Source of the DNA: Anisus vortex
Taxonomy: Eukaryota; Mollusca; Gastropoda; Planorbidae
Assembly (NCBI GenBank): GCA_949126835.1
Contig: OX421494.1
Span: 22,528,196-22,592,195 of the forward strand
Length of the DNA stretch: 64,000 bases
Direction: 5' to 3'
A program made the position numbers and the translations under genes. A model generated the notes under the pieces. The model was not told the DNA's origin, made no database searches, and worked only from the letters and a program-made list of their open reading frames with translations. Of the stretch, positions 45,953 through 58,650 are shown piece by piece; positions within the stretch are counted from its first letter, which is position 1, and every line of letters starts with the position of its first letter.

Positions 45953-47830
45953 CACTGAAAGGATTTTTGAGATTTTAAGAGCCTACTCTAGACATTGTCA
46001 ATTTGTGTAGGTTTTTTTTAATCATTTATTTTTGTTAAAATCAACTTTAATTATTTTAACCCTTAAATTCCTGCTTTCAGAAAAGTCTAAAGAAGTCCGT
46101 TAAGGTTGGTGATGGTTAAGCAAGACACGAGAGTTTGCTTGACGTTGAAAGAGCCACGAGTAGAAAATCTTTGAATAGGAATTTTTGTTTTATATCTCAC
46201 TCTAAGTAATTAATATGGTTAACATTCTATAATCATTTGAAGCTTTCAATTATTCCTGGTCCGCCAGAAAATCATTGGAGTTTTAGGCAGGAGCGAAACC
46301 AGGATTTTTTCTTCCAAGGTGGGAAGAGAGGGGTGCATTAAATATTAACAATGTTTTCGCGAATTTAATACACATTTTTAAAACAACTAATCCAACGTGA
46401 ACGTGAAGGTTGGGTATTTAGTTAACATAATATATGCATGATTTTTTTTTAGAGTTATTGTTGTTTCATACAGATTTGTAATCACCCCTCTACCGCCCAT
46501 TCCCTCATTATCGCACTCGTCTAAAAAAAAAAACATTGAGCACACCTACCTCTCAACTCCCCTACACACCCACCCACTCATCTGTTTTATTTTTCACCGT
46601 ACCTTGATATGACATGTTTACAAATAATTTGTTGACACGGCCATGAAATCATTTTTTTTACAAGCACCATTCTTTAATGTAAACATATTTTCAAGCCTAA
46701 GTTTTGAAAAGGTTTGCGAAAAAAAACTAAAATCAACATTCTCAATAACTTAAAATTAACAGTAGGCCTATATTTATTACACTGATGCCCGCATTCATCT
46801 CACACCATCTTTTGTTGGTTTTTGTTTGTTTTGTTTTTTCGTCAAAGCATTGTCTTTTAATTTTTGCATTAAACAAAGATAATTATTTAAATAAAAAAAA
46901 CTTCTTCAAAACCCTATAGAACCAATTATTCCGCTGTGTGAAAAGTGTTTTGGTGTGTTTGAAGTTATTAAATACTCTGGATTCATTTGTTTCCATTTTG
47001 TTCTGGCTTAAAAAGTTTCTTGTTATGACGTTACCCTTTTCCTTACTGACTAGTCAATTTCATAGTGCCACACAACCTTTGGTACTAGTAGGCTGGAAGA
47101 GTGCTAACATGATGTAATCGATCGTCTTTTATATGGAAAGGCAGGAAAATAATATTTGTAATGTTGGATAACATCTAATAAAAGAAAATAAGGGAATCGA
47201 ATAAAAACATTCGCGGTTTATAGAAAATGAGACGCAACTAGTAGTCATTGCTTTATTTAAAGAAAGAAAAAAAAATCTGGCACCCAAACACCTACCAGTC
47301 CTCAATGAATCGTTCAAAATTGTTTATTTTATTAAGGCTAATTCAAGAAACCCTTAGACTATTCAAATCAGTGAGTATGGGGGGGGGGGGGGGCAGCTTC
47401 TATATTGCATTACTTTTGAATAGAAAATAGGTGGCCTTACGAGAAAAGTAATGACAAGAATGTTTGAATTGAGGCAACTATAGCTCAACTTTTGTTTCTA
47501 TTTATTTTTTCCCCAAGACATTTCTTTAGTTAGACGCAAAGCTGTATGAAAGTTCAGTTCTTCATCAGATGACGTATTCCGTCTGATTATTCAAAGAGGA
47601 GTCAAGTAAACTAATCCTTGACAGTGTCTGACTAATTCTGACAATTCCAGATCTTATACACTCATTAAATACCCGCACAAAATCACTTCTCTTCTTTCTT
47701 CTCATTCAGAGATTCGCCCGCACACCGTCTGTTGATACGCACCTGGTTGATACATTCTTATTCCTTTTAATGAGGATATATCTCTTGGATTCGACAATAC
47801 AACCCAAGACTTTAACATTTCATAATTGGA
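45953..47830. other. No gene seen
   Basis: AT-rich, with G run at 47380-47392 and several A/T runs. No exon or repeat family recognised. Confidence 0.4.
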
Positions 47831-48463
47831 CTTACGTGACGTGAGTGACGTGAGTGACGTGAGTGACGTGAGTGACGTGAGTGACGTGAGTGACGTGAGT
47901 GACGTGAGTGACGTGAGTGACGTGAGTGACGTGAGTGACGTGAGTGACGTGAGTGACGTGAGTGACGTGAGTGACGTGAGTGACGTGAGTGACGTGAGTG
48001 ACGTGAGTGACGTGAGTGACGTGAGTGACGTGAGTGACGTGAGTGACGTGAGTGACGTGAGTGACGTGAGTGACGTGAGTGACGTGAGTGACGTGAGTGA
48101 CGTGAGTGACGTGAGTGACGTGAGTGACGTGAGTGACGTGAGTGACGTGAGTGACGTGAGTGACGTGAGTGACGTGAGTGACGTGAGTGACGTGAGTGAC
48201 GTGAGTGACGTGAGTGACGTGAGTGACGTGAGTGACGTGAGTGACGTGAGTGACGTGAGTGACGTGAGTGACGTGAGTGACGTGAGTGACGTGAGTGACG
48301 TGAGTGACGTGAGTGACGTGAGTGACGTGAGTGACGTGAGTGACGTGAGTGACGTGAGTGACGTGAGTGACGTGAGTGACGTGAGTGACGTGAGTGACGA
48401 GAGTGACGAGAGTGACGTGAGTGACGTGAGTGACGTGAGTGACGTGAGTGACGTGAGTGATTC
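47831..48463. repeat. 9-bp minisatellite, about 70 near-identical units
   Basis: The unit is GACGTGAGT, unbroken for about 630 bases except two units GACGAGAGT near 48398-48413. Each unit has one CpG, one TGACGTGA (half CRE-like) and one GTGAGT (5' splice site-like) word. Open frames (DVS repeats on plus, THV repeats on minus) follow from the 9-bp period and are not supported as genes. Confidence 0.97.
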
Positions 48464-49505
48464 TTAAAGTTCTATTGTTCATTGGTTGCTCTTATATACA
48501 TGTATTAGCGGACATAAATTTATGTTTAACAGAAAGTGATATTCACCTTAAGACCATTACAAGTGTAATCTGTGTCAGAGTGGGTAGTGGTAATTAAGAC
48601 AAGATACTCGAATGATGTGAGCTTAGCTGTACCACTGAAAGGACTGGTTTTGTGTCATCCCACTTTAATAAACATTGCAACATTGTGATTTATTTTGCTG
48701 TGTGTGCATCCTGTGGTGTGATAGAAGAGAACTAGTCTAACTGCTTGCAACAAATGTAGATATCGTGTTAACAATTCCGACACAGACAAGGGTAATAGTT
48801 CTGCCTAGTCCTAGTCTCTAGACAAGCAAGCCTGTGTTTGGAGGGCATCGAATGCCCATAGAGAGAGTTTCACATTCCGAAGTACTCACGCTTCAAGTGG
48901 ACGGGCAGCAAATTGTGCACCCTGCTGGGCACACAATTCTCCCATCTAAACGATTCGGCACGATTTTCTTTATAATTTCGTTATAAACTTGCTTACTGTG
49001 ACCGTTATTTTGTAAATGTTCTATATCAGATGCACACAACTCTAAGGGAGATCACATTCTCTGCTAACATGCAATAAACAAACTGCAGGCTTGTAGTAAA
49101 GTGATAACTAAATGTTTAATCCAAAATTATCCAACAATTTATGTACAAGATGAATTCAAATATACAACAGTTTCAATAGCCTAGTCTACGCACGCCTTGT
49201 CGCTACCAAAGCCTAAGGTCGTCTAACGTTTTCTGCAAAATCTATGCGACGTCGACTCTAACTCACACGTCATTGTTTCTATCGTAAAACGTCACTCGTT
49301 TATTCAATGCATGAACACCGGGTTAGAGATTATACAAATTATGTCTTACTAAAAACAACGAGATATATTTTAAATCCTAATATTTACTAATTGTCAAATG
49401 TATTGTACGTGTAACATAGTCAGTGACTATGACTTTAAACCCTATAACAACGCAAGCCTGCGTGGGACATATTATATTATCATTTCTAAAGATAAAATAT
49501 CTATA
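48464..49505. other. No gene seen
   Basis: The part 48770-48960 is less AT-rich and could belong to an LTR-like element, but no paired ends were found. Confidence 0.35.
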
Positions 49506-49762
49506 ACAAGTGAGTCGAATCGGAGCAAGCGAAATGTGCCCCTGCGAAACAGCTCCCGAAAATGCGGAGCATGTTCTTCAGACCTGCCCTCTGTATCTTT
49601 CTACCCGGTCAGCCATTTGGCCCCTGGGGGCTACCTTCAATGACAAACTGTTCGGTGGACTAGAGCAACTGAAAGCCACGGCGCAGTTCATTACAACTAT
49701 CGGACTTGTTGTCTGAATCCTCCCAATCATAACATTTGAGAACGAAGAAGAAGAAGAAGAAG
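49506..49762 (+). mobile_element. 5'-truncated LINE, 3' end with GAA tail
   Basis: The frame 49510-49716 reads CPCETAPENAEHVLQTCPL, then a variable part and QFITTIGLVV before the stop. CxC...ET-x-x-H-x-L-x-x-C is the zinc-knuckle-like end of many LINE-encoded proteins. A short 3' UTR and an (AAG)n tail (49744-49761) follow. Only about 250 bases remain, as expected of a 5'-truncated insertion. Confidence 0.7.
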
Positions 49763-50122
49763 CCAACTGTCAATCAGTTTGATTATCTCATTCTCCTTTA
49801 GAAAAATATTTATAAAAAAAAAAAAAAAAAAAAAAACTTTTGCCCGTTTACTTGTTGCTGTGGTGTTTAATTAAGATGATATACGCATTTGATTAGTGAT
49901 AATTTTACATGGTGTTTGATGTTAATGTTAAAAAATGTTTAGTTTTTGATACATCGTTTTGCGAATCGGTTAAATGTCTGTCGCGGTTCGGTATCGGGAG
50001 ACGACCCTGTCATGAGGAAACGCTGGTTTAATAAATTTTTGTTATGTCAAAGTTCCGTCACATGTAAACAAAAAATGAACTCACTGTGATATTTATTTAG
50101 AATGGAACTTTATAGTTTGGAC
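49763..50122. other. No gene seen; 23-base A run
   Basis: An A run lies at 49815-49836. Otherwise unique-looking. Confidence 0.4.
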
Positions 50123-50305
50123 CAGGGATCGGCAACCTTCGAAACGTGCCAGGCCTAACACGCATAGCGATTTTCAATGGCACGCGACAAGACCACAAAA
50201 TATGCAATTCCAAAAAAAGGGCGGGGTAACTTTTAGGCTGTTGGCGCGCTGAATGATTAAAAATATTACTTTGGCACGCTATTATCAAACAATTGTTGAC
50301 CTCTG
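50123..50305 (+). mobile_element. hAT MITE, family B (183 bp)
   Basis: The ends are CAGGGATCGGCAACC and the complement of CAGAGGTCAACAATT. The interior shares ACGCATAGCGATTTTCAATG and GGCACGCGA with the left end of the element at 1705-3013 and CGCTGAATGATT with its other end, so it is an internal-deletion derivative. Flanks GTTTGGAC and GTTTATAG match at five of eight. Confidence 0.65.
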
Positions 50306-50379
50306 GTTTATAGGTTTTTTTTCGGCACCAATGTAAAATAATATTGGAACTGTACTGTGTATGTATCATCAAAGCTGGA

Positions 50380-51600
50380 AAGGGTCTGCAACCTAAGGCA
50401 CGCCTGCCAGACTTAACAACGCAGAGCGATTTTCATTGACACGCTAAAGACCTGCAAAAAAGAGATTTTTCAATGCAAGACAAAACAATGTACGTCAGCA
50501 TAAGTAGTAGCTGATGTGTGTCAAACGTCATAAAAATCACGTTGAACATTGATGGCTAAAGTTCAGGAAAGTTTGTGTGCGAAGATCGCATCATTGTACT
50601 TGCAATCTGAGATTAAATTTACATGTATATCTTATAAGTTTACAGACGTTCCTTCTAGATAGAAGATTATTACGTTCACTAGGCCCAAAACAGGGCGACA
50701 GGGATCCGTCGGTGGCAGGGATAGAACCCGCGACCTGTCAGTTGGTTTTTTGGTTGACAGTCCGGTGAACTAACCGCTGGACCAATTTTAGAGTTTCTCA
50801 CCATTTCTGGATTTATTTAATTTATTGTCCATTTTATAAGTTTAGTTTCTCACCCATTATTGATTTACAAGCTATTCAAGTCTCTTTGAAAGAAAATTGA
50901 TAATGAATATGTTGACCTTTATGCAAAATAAGCATTTTATTTGCTCGTATAGGTCGAGGTAAAATCTAAAAGATCTTGTCTTTAAGCAATTAAAGTACCG
51001 GTAAGTTTTCTTTTGTTTTTTTTGTTTTTTCCGGAATCGAATGTGGATGAGAGACTGTTGAAGCAGATGTTTCTGAATGACTTTATGACAGATTTCAATG
51101 AGTTAAACTTGCATGACAGGGTCAAACATCAATTGTACTGTTTAGGATTTGCGTTGAAACTTGACTAATCTTACCGTGAAATCTATTTCGAAACCCTAAA
51201 TGCCTAAATTATGGCATATTCAGATCAATATACATTAAAGATAGATGAGCTTTTTCAGAAGTAGGAGTACGTTGAATCACTCAAAGCGGAGTTTTGTAAC
51301 TAAAGGCAAGACTTTCCAATTTGTGATCAAACCCATCAACCCATGTTTTCATTCCTTTTCAAGCCCGACTTGTTTGATGTAGCTGTTACCGAATAAGATC
51401 CGGATCTTGTTTTCGTAGAGGGATATTTACGATTTTAAAGCAAGATTAATATAAAGCATCTAAATAATGAGCATCAAAAAGTGCCAATTTACAGTAAAAT
51501 TTGATAGAAAACTGCTTTGTAACGTAATCTGTTATTCTCAACTGCTAGGCATTTACTCTACTTTCAGCTTTTGGTTTAACTTACACTTGTTAAAAGAATT
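50380..51600 (+). mobile_element. hAT family B, decayed copy with transposase remnant
   Basis: A decayed left end (GGTCTGCAACCTAAGGCACG and CAGAGCGATTTTCATTGACA) is followed, after a SINE insertion, by MFLNDFMTDFNELNLHDRV (51067-51123) and ESLKAEF (near 51275). FLxDxxxHLNELNLxLQ and LQxEFxxRxxDF are typical of ZBED5/GTF2IRD2-type hAT transposases. Several stops interrupt it. 51240-51590 aligns with 2410-2760 (minus). The right end is not found. Confidence 0.55.
50640..50786 (-). mobile_element. tRNA-derived SINE ending in the hairpin tail
   Basis: On the minus strand a tRNA-like head (TGGTCCAGCGGTTAGTTCAC, then GGTCGCGGGTTCTATCCC as box B at 50718-50729) is followed by GGGCCTAGTGAACGTAATAA and TCTAGAAGGAACGTCTGT, the 3' hairpin seen in the dispersed repeat at 5340, 27833 and 42619. 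The outer stem is ACGT/ACGT here in place of GACGC/GCGTC. It is inserted in the decayed hAT copy. Confidence 0.7.
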
Positions 51601-54569
51601 TGCCTAACATGAAAGCTGTATTAATCCTACAAAAATGTAGCTTATTTCTACACTTGACCACTCAGAAGTGACTATAAACATCGAAAAATTAGCGAAGAGC
51701 ATTGAAAAACTTTGCACACATTCTTTAATTGAACATAAGCATAATTAGTTCTATAACAATTATATTATTTTGTTATTGTAATAAATATAAGAGGTTTAAA
51801 TACTAGCATTATATTATGTAATTATTGTAATTATAAGCTTAAATGGTTTTTTAAACTAAACTCATTAAATCGGCGTAGAGAAAGCAATAAAAGTTTATTC
51901 ACAACTGTTTAACGAAAAATAATTGTATACCTCTTGAAATGAATACCATAATACTGGATTTTTATTTGTAAATATTATTAATATTAGTTAAATTAAAAAA
52001 CATAACTTATCACTAGATTTAGAATCAAAATGGGAAACTTTCTTTAATTTAATTAAAGGGAGATAATTTACCCGTTTTCTAGGCTTTAATATTTGTAATA
52101 TGTTTCTTAAGTTTTCTTTAAAAAATAAATAAACGTCTTACAATTGATAACTTTAAACTGAAAAGATAGCTGAAATGTTATATAAATATTTTATGAAAAA
52201 CAATTTATATGTACATACTTAAAGGGCTTTTATAATTATCAAGCATTTATCCCTCGTCTAGGTAATATTAACTAGGTGTATACTTTGGTACTGTGAAGAA
52301 CCGTACAGAACTGATAAATCGAAAAACATCCGGCTATTAGGGCAACTGCAGGGCCCGGACGAGTCACCTGCTCTCTTTGGCCTTAAACGATCGGCCTGTT
52401 TTGGTGCAGTAGCCAGCAGTAGGGCCTTACGGTGTTGTTGTTTTTTTTTATTATAGGTAACATAAATGAATAGCTCACACCTTCATGGGCGAATCAAACA
52501 GTAGTGAAACGGCTCTACACAACAATAAATCCCATGAACAAGCCTAAAGAGCAGAGCACAAACGAGCCCTAGTCCAGATGACCAAGCAAGGGAGATAACT
52601 TAGCAAAACGCCGATTCCCGCAAAGACCTCTAGGGGCCTACCTATAAGCGGTGTATGTGCTCAGTCCTTGGCCGCTTCCATTGGCAAAAAAAATGTTAGG
52701 CCTACATGAGAAGTAAACTTTTTAATAAGATATTTATCTTACACTACAGGGTAAATATAAAAAGATGATAATAATATTTATAATCAATTGATGATTGAAG
52801 TTTTTTGGTTACCTGGGGTTACAATTGCTTGAGGTTATTGTTCTTGAATTAATAATAGAATAATAGGCCAGTGAACACAAGTTATTGAAAATACGTTTAT
52901 TATAATGCTAACGTATAAGTATAAATACATATACTGTCATACATCGGTTATATATAAAAGATATCTAATTTGTCATGCAATTGAAGAATGGTCCAATAAA
53001 GTCCTTAAACAAAATGTGTATCAGATGTCCTCAGACACACACAAAAAGTCATAATAAAATAAGGGAGCTAATACAAACAAAAATGTACGAGTTGTGAAAA
53101 GCAAAGCAGAAAGGAAAAACAAGGAAGTTGTCTGATTTCAGTACAGGGTATTGGTATATAGTGAGTCAGGGTAGGGACTAATGTGTCACAGTCCATTTTT
53201 GGAATTAATTTTATTTTGGCCATCATCATGAAGTCACACAGTGATAATGTAAACAAACAAAAAAAAAAGAAAGGTTTAAAATAAAATCATGTAATTAAAA
53301 TAGAAGTTTTGATATTCTTGACAAACTGTCAGTACACTAACTGAACAAATGGAACATACATGGCTATTAAAGTAATACTTATTATATAAAAAATCCTTAT
53401 AGAAATATTGATCAAATGTTGATCCTTTTTTTTTAATGATGAGAATTAGTACGCTTTTCCTGCTTCAAAACCTTTTATTTAAAACTATCAATTAAATTAA
53501 GTATAAATTGTTTTTAAAACAACCAATAATGTACTGACTTTCTTTATTAAAATATTTTGGTAATATTAAAAAAAAAAAGTTATGAATTTAAAAAAAAAAA
53601 TTGTAAATTTGAAAATACTGTAGTTTATTTATAATATTTTGTTTTGGCTAATTTCAAACAATAAAACAATGTGATTAGTCATTTTGTAAATTAATAAAAT
53701 AATTTACATGAAAGACAATTGTGTTTTATGTTTTTTCTTTTTTTGGAATGACACAAGCATGTACCACATTTTGAACCTGGGTTTATCAATACTATTGGTT
53801 CTATTTTATGGCAAAAATTTAGCAGACTACTGCAAGTTAAATGACATTGAAGGCATGGTGATGTGATAACCCTCATTATTGCTACACCTAACACTCTAGA
53901 CCTTTGATTTAAATGGGCACAATTAATTGTCAAAATTAGGTTCTGTAGATATAAATATTTCAAGGATCAATCTAGATTTAATAAGTTCTTTATCTGACAC
54001 TGATTGGAAGGGGATGGAAAACGGAAAGGGGGGGGGGGGGGGGGGAAAGGGGGAATAAGACTAGGAAAATGTACTGTCCAAACAATCCCATCTACTTCAC
54101 CTTCCTTCCTTGGGACTTAGTGGTCTGAAAAAAAATTATAACAAAATATATTTTGTTCTATCAAGATCAGGCCCAACTACATAGTCTTTCTAATCTTTCA
54201 AATATGTTTCTGAAAAAAAAAAACAGAGGCCTGTGTTAGTGTAGCCATTAAAAATCTTAATGAAGGAATTTTTACATTCTTAGACCGGTTGGCACGAAGG
54301 TGAATTTCTTCAAATGAAACAAGACAAAAAAAAACACAATGTATTTTCTCGCTCTTCATTTCAAAAATATGAAAGACAACTTCATCTAATGAAAAATATT
54401 AATATGCATTTATGCATTGTTAGATAGATTAAATTTACTGCACAATTAAATTTTACGTCATATTTAAGGATAGTCAATATTTTTATTGTAACAGATAAAG
54501 CTTAAGATACACAACAGCATTATAAGCTAGATATTGCATGGACTATATGAGAGCAAGAAGCAAGTCTAT
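51601..54569. other. No gene seen; left of SAMD8
   Basis: AT-rich. The patch 52310-52690 is GC-richer and ends near AGCAAGGGAGATAACTTAG (52588), a word common in molluscan repeats. A G run lies at 54030-54045. From about 52850 the sequence is poor in mobile elements and may include distal SAMD8 3' UTR; no poly(A) site can be fixed. Confidence 0.35.
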
Positions 54570-54925
54570 GAAGAAAATTATACATTTCTCAATAACAAGC
54601 GCAATAAATTTCTCAATAACAAGAGCAATACTTTTCTCAATGACCAGAGCAAAAAATTTCTCAACGACAAGAGTAATAAATTTCTCAATGACAAGAGCAA
54701 TACATTTCTCAATGACAAGAGCAATACAATACATTTCTCAATGACAAGAGCAAAAAAATTCTCAATGACAAGAGCAATGAATTTCTCAACGACAAGAGCA
54801 ACAAATTTCTCAATGGCATTTGCAACAAATTTCTCAATGACAAGAGCAACAAATTTCTCAATGGCATTTGCAACAAATTTCTCAATGACAAGAGCAACAA
54901 ATTTCTCAATAAGAAGAGAAATTAA
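54570..54925. repeat. 24-bp minisatellite, about 14 units
   Basis: The unit is AATTTCTCAATGACAAGAGC plus AACA, with CAATACA and TGGCATTTGC variants; the latter alternate in the right part. Frames on both strands reflect the period. Confidence 0.93.
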
Positions 54926-55745
54926 TGATAGCTAGATATGTCTTTATATAAGAGCAAGAAATTTATTAAGTAGCTATAATTTCTCCTTTAGTGTTTTCTC
55001 ATCAAGTCCTGCTTTCTGCAGAGTTCTCTTCTTTCATGGAATGTCTATAGTTTATTATTTTTTTTAACCCATCACTTTCAATTATTAAAATTAAAAAAAA
55101 CAAATATACCAGTATGTTTATGACCAAACTATTTAAATGTCTCAAGTGTGAAATAAATATTTTATCCTTTCGCTTGGCTTTTGGTACTGTCAAATGATGT
55201 CTGGAAAATATGTACACAATTTTTTTTTTGCTACAATTAGATTTCATTATTTCAACAAAAAAAACTATGATCCTTTTGTATCTAGAACAAAATAATTACT
55301 AATAGAAACATACACAAAGAAATTTCATGCCCAACAGTAAAAAGAATTATTATCAAACTTTCTTAAAGTCATATGTATAGTTAATGAAAAGCTTGATTAA
55401 ATTCAAGCTTTTAGAAAATAAAATAATCATCAAATTAAATAATTTAAAAAATAATATTTATGTCATTTTTATTTTCACTGCAAACTAAGTATTGAAAAAG
55501 TAAATAATAAACAATAACAAAAGTTTCATTTTTCAATCATTATGACTTAGTATCTTCTTAATCTCACTCTTTAACGTAATGCAATTAACCTTTCTTCCCT
55601 ACATATGTCAGCTGATAGGGATATAGTGTAGCACCACAAGCTTAAACCAAATCTGCTGCCATGTATCGGGAGAGGGAGGTAGTCAATGACAATATAAACA
55701 GAAAAATTCATTGCCAAAAAAATAATATTGATCATATCAATGTCA
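54926..55745. other. No gene seen
   Basis: AT-rich sequence, possibly downstream region of SAMD8. No supported feature. Confidence 0.4.
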
Positions 55746-56012
55746 ATGGGGCATGGTAACTGAGCGTCAGCGCGTTCGACTGGTGATCCCAAGGGCCTGG
55801 GTTCAAATCATGGTGAAGCCGGGGTTTTTTCCCAGGACTTGAGGGTGTCCCTGAGTCTACCCAGCTCTGATGGGTACCTGACATTAGTTGGGGTAAAATA
55901 AAGGCGGCTGGGCATTGTGCTGGCCACACATCCCCTTGTATGCCATGGCCACAGAAACTGGTGAATGCTGCTTCACCAGCCCTATGATCAGTTTGGTCCG
56001 AAGGGTATTTTA
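55746..56012 (+). mobile_element. SINE family 1, best-preserved copy
   Basis: The head has TGGTAACTGAGCGTCAGCGC (box A) and GGGTTCAAATC (box B), then GAGGGTGTCCCTGAGTCTAC, AGGCGGCTGGGCATTGTGCT, GGCCACAGAAACTGGTGAAT and GCTTCACCAGCCCTATGATC. It lies antisense to SAMD8 downstream of its stop. The full length is about 265 bases. Confidence 0.85.
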
Positions 56013-57106
56013 CAATATACATTTTTAATAGAGAAAAAATTCTTGAGTTTCAAAAAGTAAAAGTAATGTGATAATTGTATTAGATCTATATTATATCAAA
56101 GTTAATATTTTGAACAGAAAAGCAAAGACAACACACAAAAAACTCTTCACATATCAATTCTAGAAAACAATAAATTAATTGCAAGCTGAATTTTCTTTTT
56201 TTTTACAATTTTTTGTTAGTCAAATATAATGAAAATGAAAAAAAAATCGTAGCATATATCCAGTTTGAAAATAAATATATTTTATTTATTTTTTTTAGTA
56301 AATATATTTTAATAGACAATAATTTAATAGTAAGAATCCTCTAAAGTCCTAAGAAGCAATGAAGAATTTCAAGGTTTAAATTTTAATAAAAGTATGTTTA
56401 TATATTTGGCTAACCCTCAGCCCATTCACACCCACCTACCTCTAAAAGATTTGAACAGTTAGTCTCAGCTTAACAACTTAAGTCTGATATAACATCGGGA
56501 TTCCAAAGTGCAGAATTCCAAACATACTTTTAATACTGTCATGGTTATATAATTAAATATTTATATTTTTACATTAAAGTTTCTGATAAATTTATAAAAA
56601 AAAATATCTTTATCTTTGTTATCTGTATATAAAAAAAATTTTCTATCATTTACTTTGAAGCAAAAAACATCACATATTTTTTATTTTTCTATACACATCA
56701 ATATTTGCTCCTGATGTTATTTGTTTTTTAAATTACACAAATGTTTTAAAATACTACTATTTAAAAAAACATTCATCTTACAATGAGGCATTATTGTTCA
56801 ACTGCACAAAATGCTAAACAATAATAAATATCTTGCATTGGTTTTTATATAATTGACTGAACAATTTTTTGTTTCTTTGTAAAAAATAAATAAATAAATA
56901 ATACAACTGTTTTCACTGGCATCAGAATTCACCACCACATAAAATCATAACATAAAGCGGCTTGCATGCAGCAGTAAGGACAATCATATCACATCAGTAA
57001 ACTCTGACTTTTTTATCACAAGGAAAGATTTTTTTTTAATGATTTAATGCATTAGTTTGGCTCAACAAAATTATTATATGCAGATTATATAGTATAAAAA
57101 TGTAAG
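56013..57106. other. No gene seen
   Basis: Very AT-rich, with many A and T runs. Possibly part of the SAMD8 3' UTR or downstream spacer. Confidence 0.4.
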
Positions 57107-57523
57107 CTACCATCAATGTCATGTAACCTCCCATCAATGTCATGTAACCTCCCATCAATGTCATGTAACCTCCCATCAATGTCATGTAACCTCCCATCAA
57201 TGTCATGTAACCTCCCATCAATGTCATGTAACCTCCCATCAATGTCATGTAACCTCCCATCAATGTCATGTAACCTCCCATCAATGTCATGTAACCTCCC
57301 ATCAATGTCATGTAACCTCCCATCAATGTCATGTAACCTCCCATCAATGTCATGTAACCTCCCATCAATGTCATGTAACCTCCCATCAATGTCATGTAAC
57401 CTCCCATCAATGTCATGTAACCTCCCATCAATGTCATGTAACCTCCCATCAATGTCATGTAACCTCCCATCAATGTCATGTAACCTCCCATCAATGTCAT
57501 GTAACCTCCCATCAATGTCATGA
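57107..57523. repeat. 21-bp minisatellite, about 20 identical units
   Basis: The unit is CCATCAATGTCATGTAACCT plus C. Units appear identical throughout. Both strands stay open (SCNLPSM on plus, TLMGGYM on minus) because the period is a multiple of three. It lies about 1.1 kb beyond the SAMD8 stop and may be in its 3' UTR. Confidence 0.97.
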
Positions 57524-58650
57524 CTGCTCTAACTAGAGACAATAGATTACTCCTATTTTAGGTAAATACAAGTGGCATAAATGGTAAGTATAGAGAATCA
57601 ATTGTACTGGTACAAATTGCATTGAGAGTAGAGCCAGAGCCTTTACAAGCTTATGTAGCGCCCCAGGGCAAAAGTTTCAGCGCCGCCCCCTTGCATACTG
57701 TAACTTCTTGTTTAGTGCTATATTTGCTATATTTAGACTATATTTGCCGCCCCCCTGGAAGTGTCGCCCCCCCCCCCCTATGTGAGGGCTTTGAGTAGAG
57801 CATTAAGTTGACTGGTCATTGTCATACACAGATTGATAACGTTCCAATGATTTTCATTGACCAAATATAATTTTATGTCATTACAACCTGCTTTTCAGGA
57901 CTTTATTTATACAATATTTCTATGCAAACACTGATAATGCCTGTCACTATGTTTGAAGCTTAACTTTCTTACATTTCAAGGTTAAACAAATTCATATTCC
58001 CCAAAAGCACTAAGATGGGACAAATTATTTTACATTACATAAATGACTTTTTTTTTTAACAACAAAATTCTTTACAGTCCAGATCTGCTGAATTGTGTTT
58101 ATTGTTTGAATTTTATTTAGGAAAAAAAAAAGGGGGGGGGGGGGGGTGGCAGTAGAGATATATCTGTAAAAAGATCATTGAAAAAAAATATGGTTAAACT
58201 GCTTCAATAAAGATAGTCGCAGGCAAAAATTTAAAATAACCCCACTGATTATGTTGAGATAATATTTCCACAGACTTTAGTTTTAAAATCTGTGATATGC
58301 TCTGACAATATGTTTTCACTAGTTTCTATGTGACCAGATATTGCATGAACCATTGAGTTTATTCATGGCCAAATTTATAAACACATCAATGTGCCTTCAT
58401 TTTGCATAGAAATTTATTACCCAGTGAAAATAGAATTACCCTGAGTGTCCCAAGGTTCAAGTGAAAGCAGAATTTAAAGAAAATGTACAATAGCTCTTGC
58501 AGCTTAAAAAATAAAGCTAATTTTAACTTTCAAATCAACATTAGATAATCTGACGTTGATGTACCGGGTTGAGCAGAAATGCTGGAATTAATCGGAAATC
58601 AAGGTTTTAGATTTGATTCCATTTGTTATGGGGGTGGGAGCCGTATACGT
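57524..58650 (-). other. Probable proximal 3' UTR of SAMD8
   Basis: The minus strand directly follows the SAMD8 stop codon. AATAAA complements occur at several places (for example near 58357, 58109 and 57902) and none can be preferred. A GCGCC-rich patch (57655-57780) and a G run (58132-58146) are present. No other gene seen. Confidence 0.4.

Noticed and set aside
47826..48482. 213- and 216-codon frames (DVS and THV repeats) on both strands
   Set aside because: Both follow from the 9-bp period; equal openness on both strands argues against coding.
48770..49100. A second LTR
   Set aside because: Composition and AATAAA are suggestive, but no paired TG...CA ends, primer site or purine tract were found.
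50640..50786. A functional tRNA gene
   Set aside because: The tRNA-like segment has duplicated and mismatched arms and is followed by a repeat-family tail, which fits a SINE.
57036..57542. 168- and 135-codon frames (TLMGGYM and SCNLPSM repeats)
   Set aside because: They are translations of the 21-bp array on both strands.
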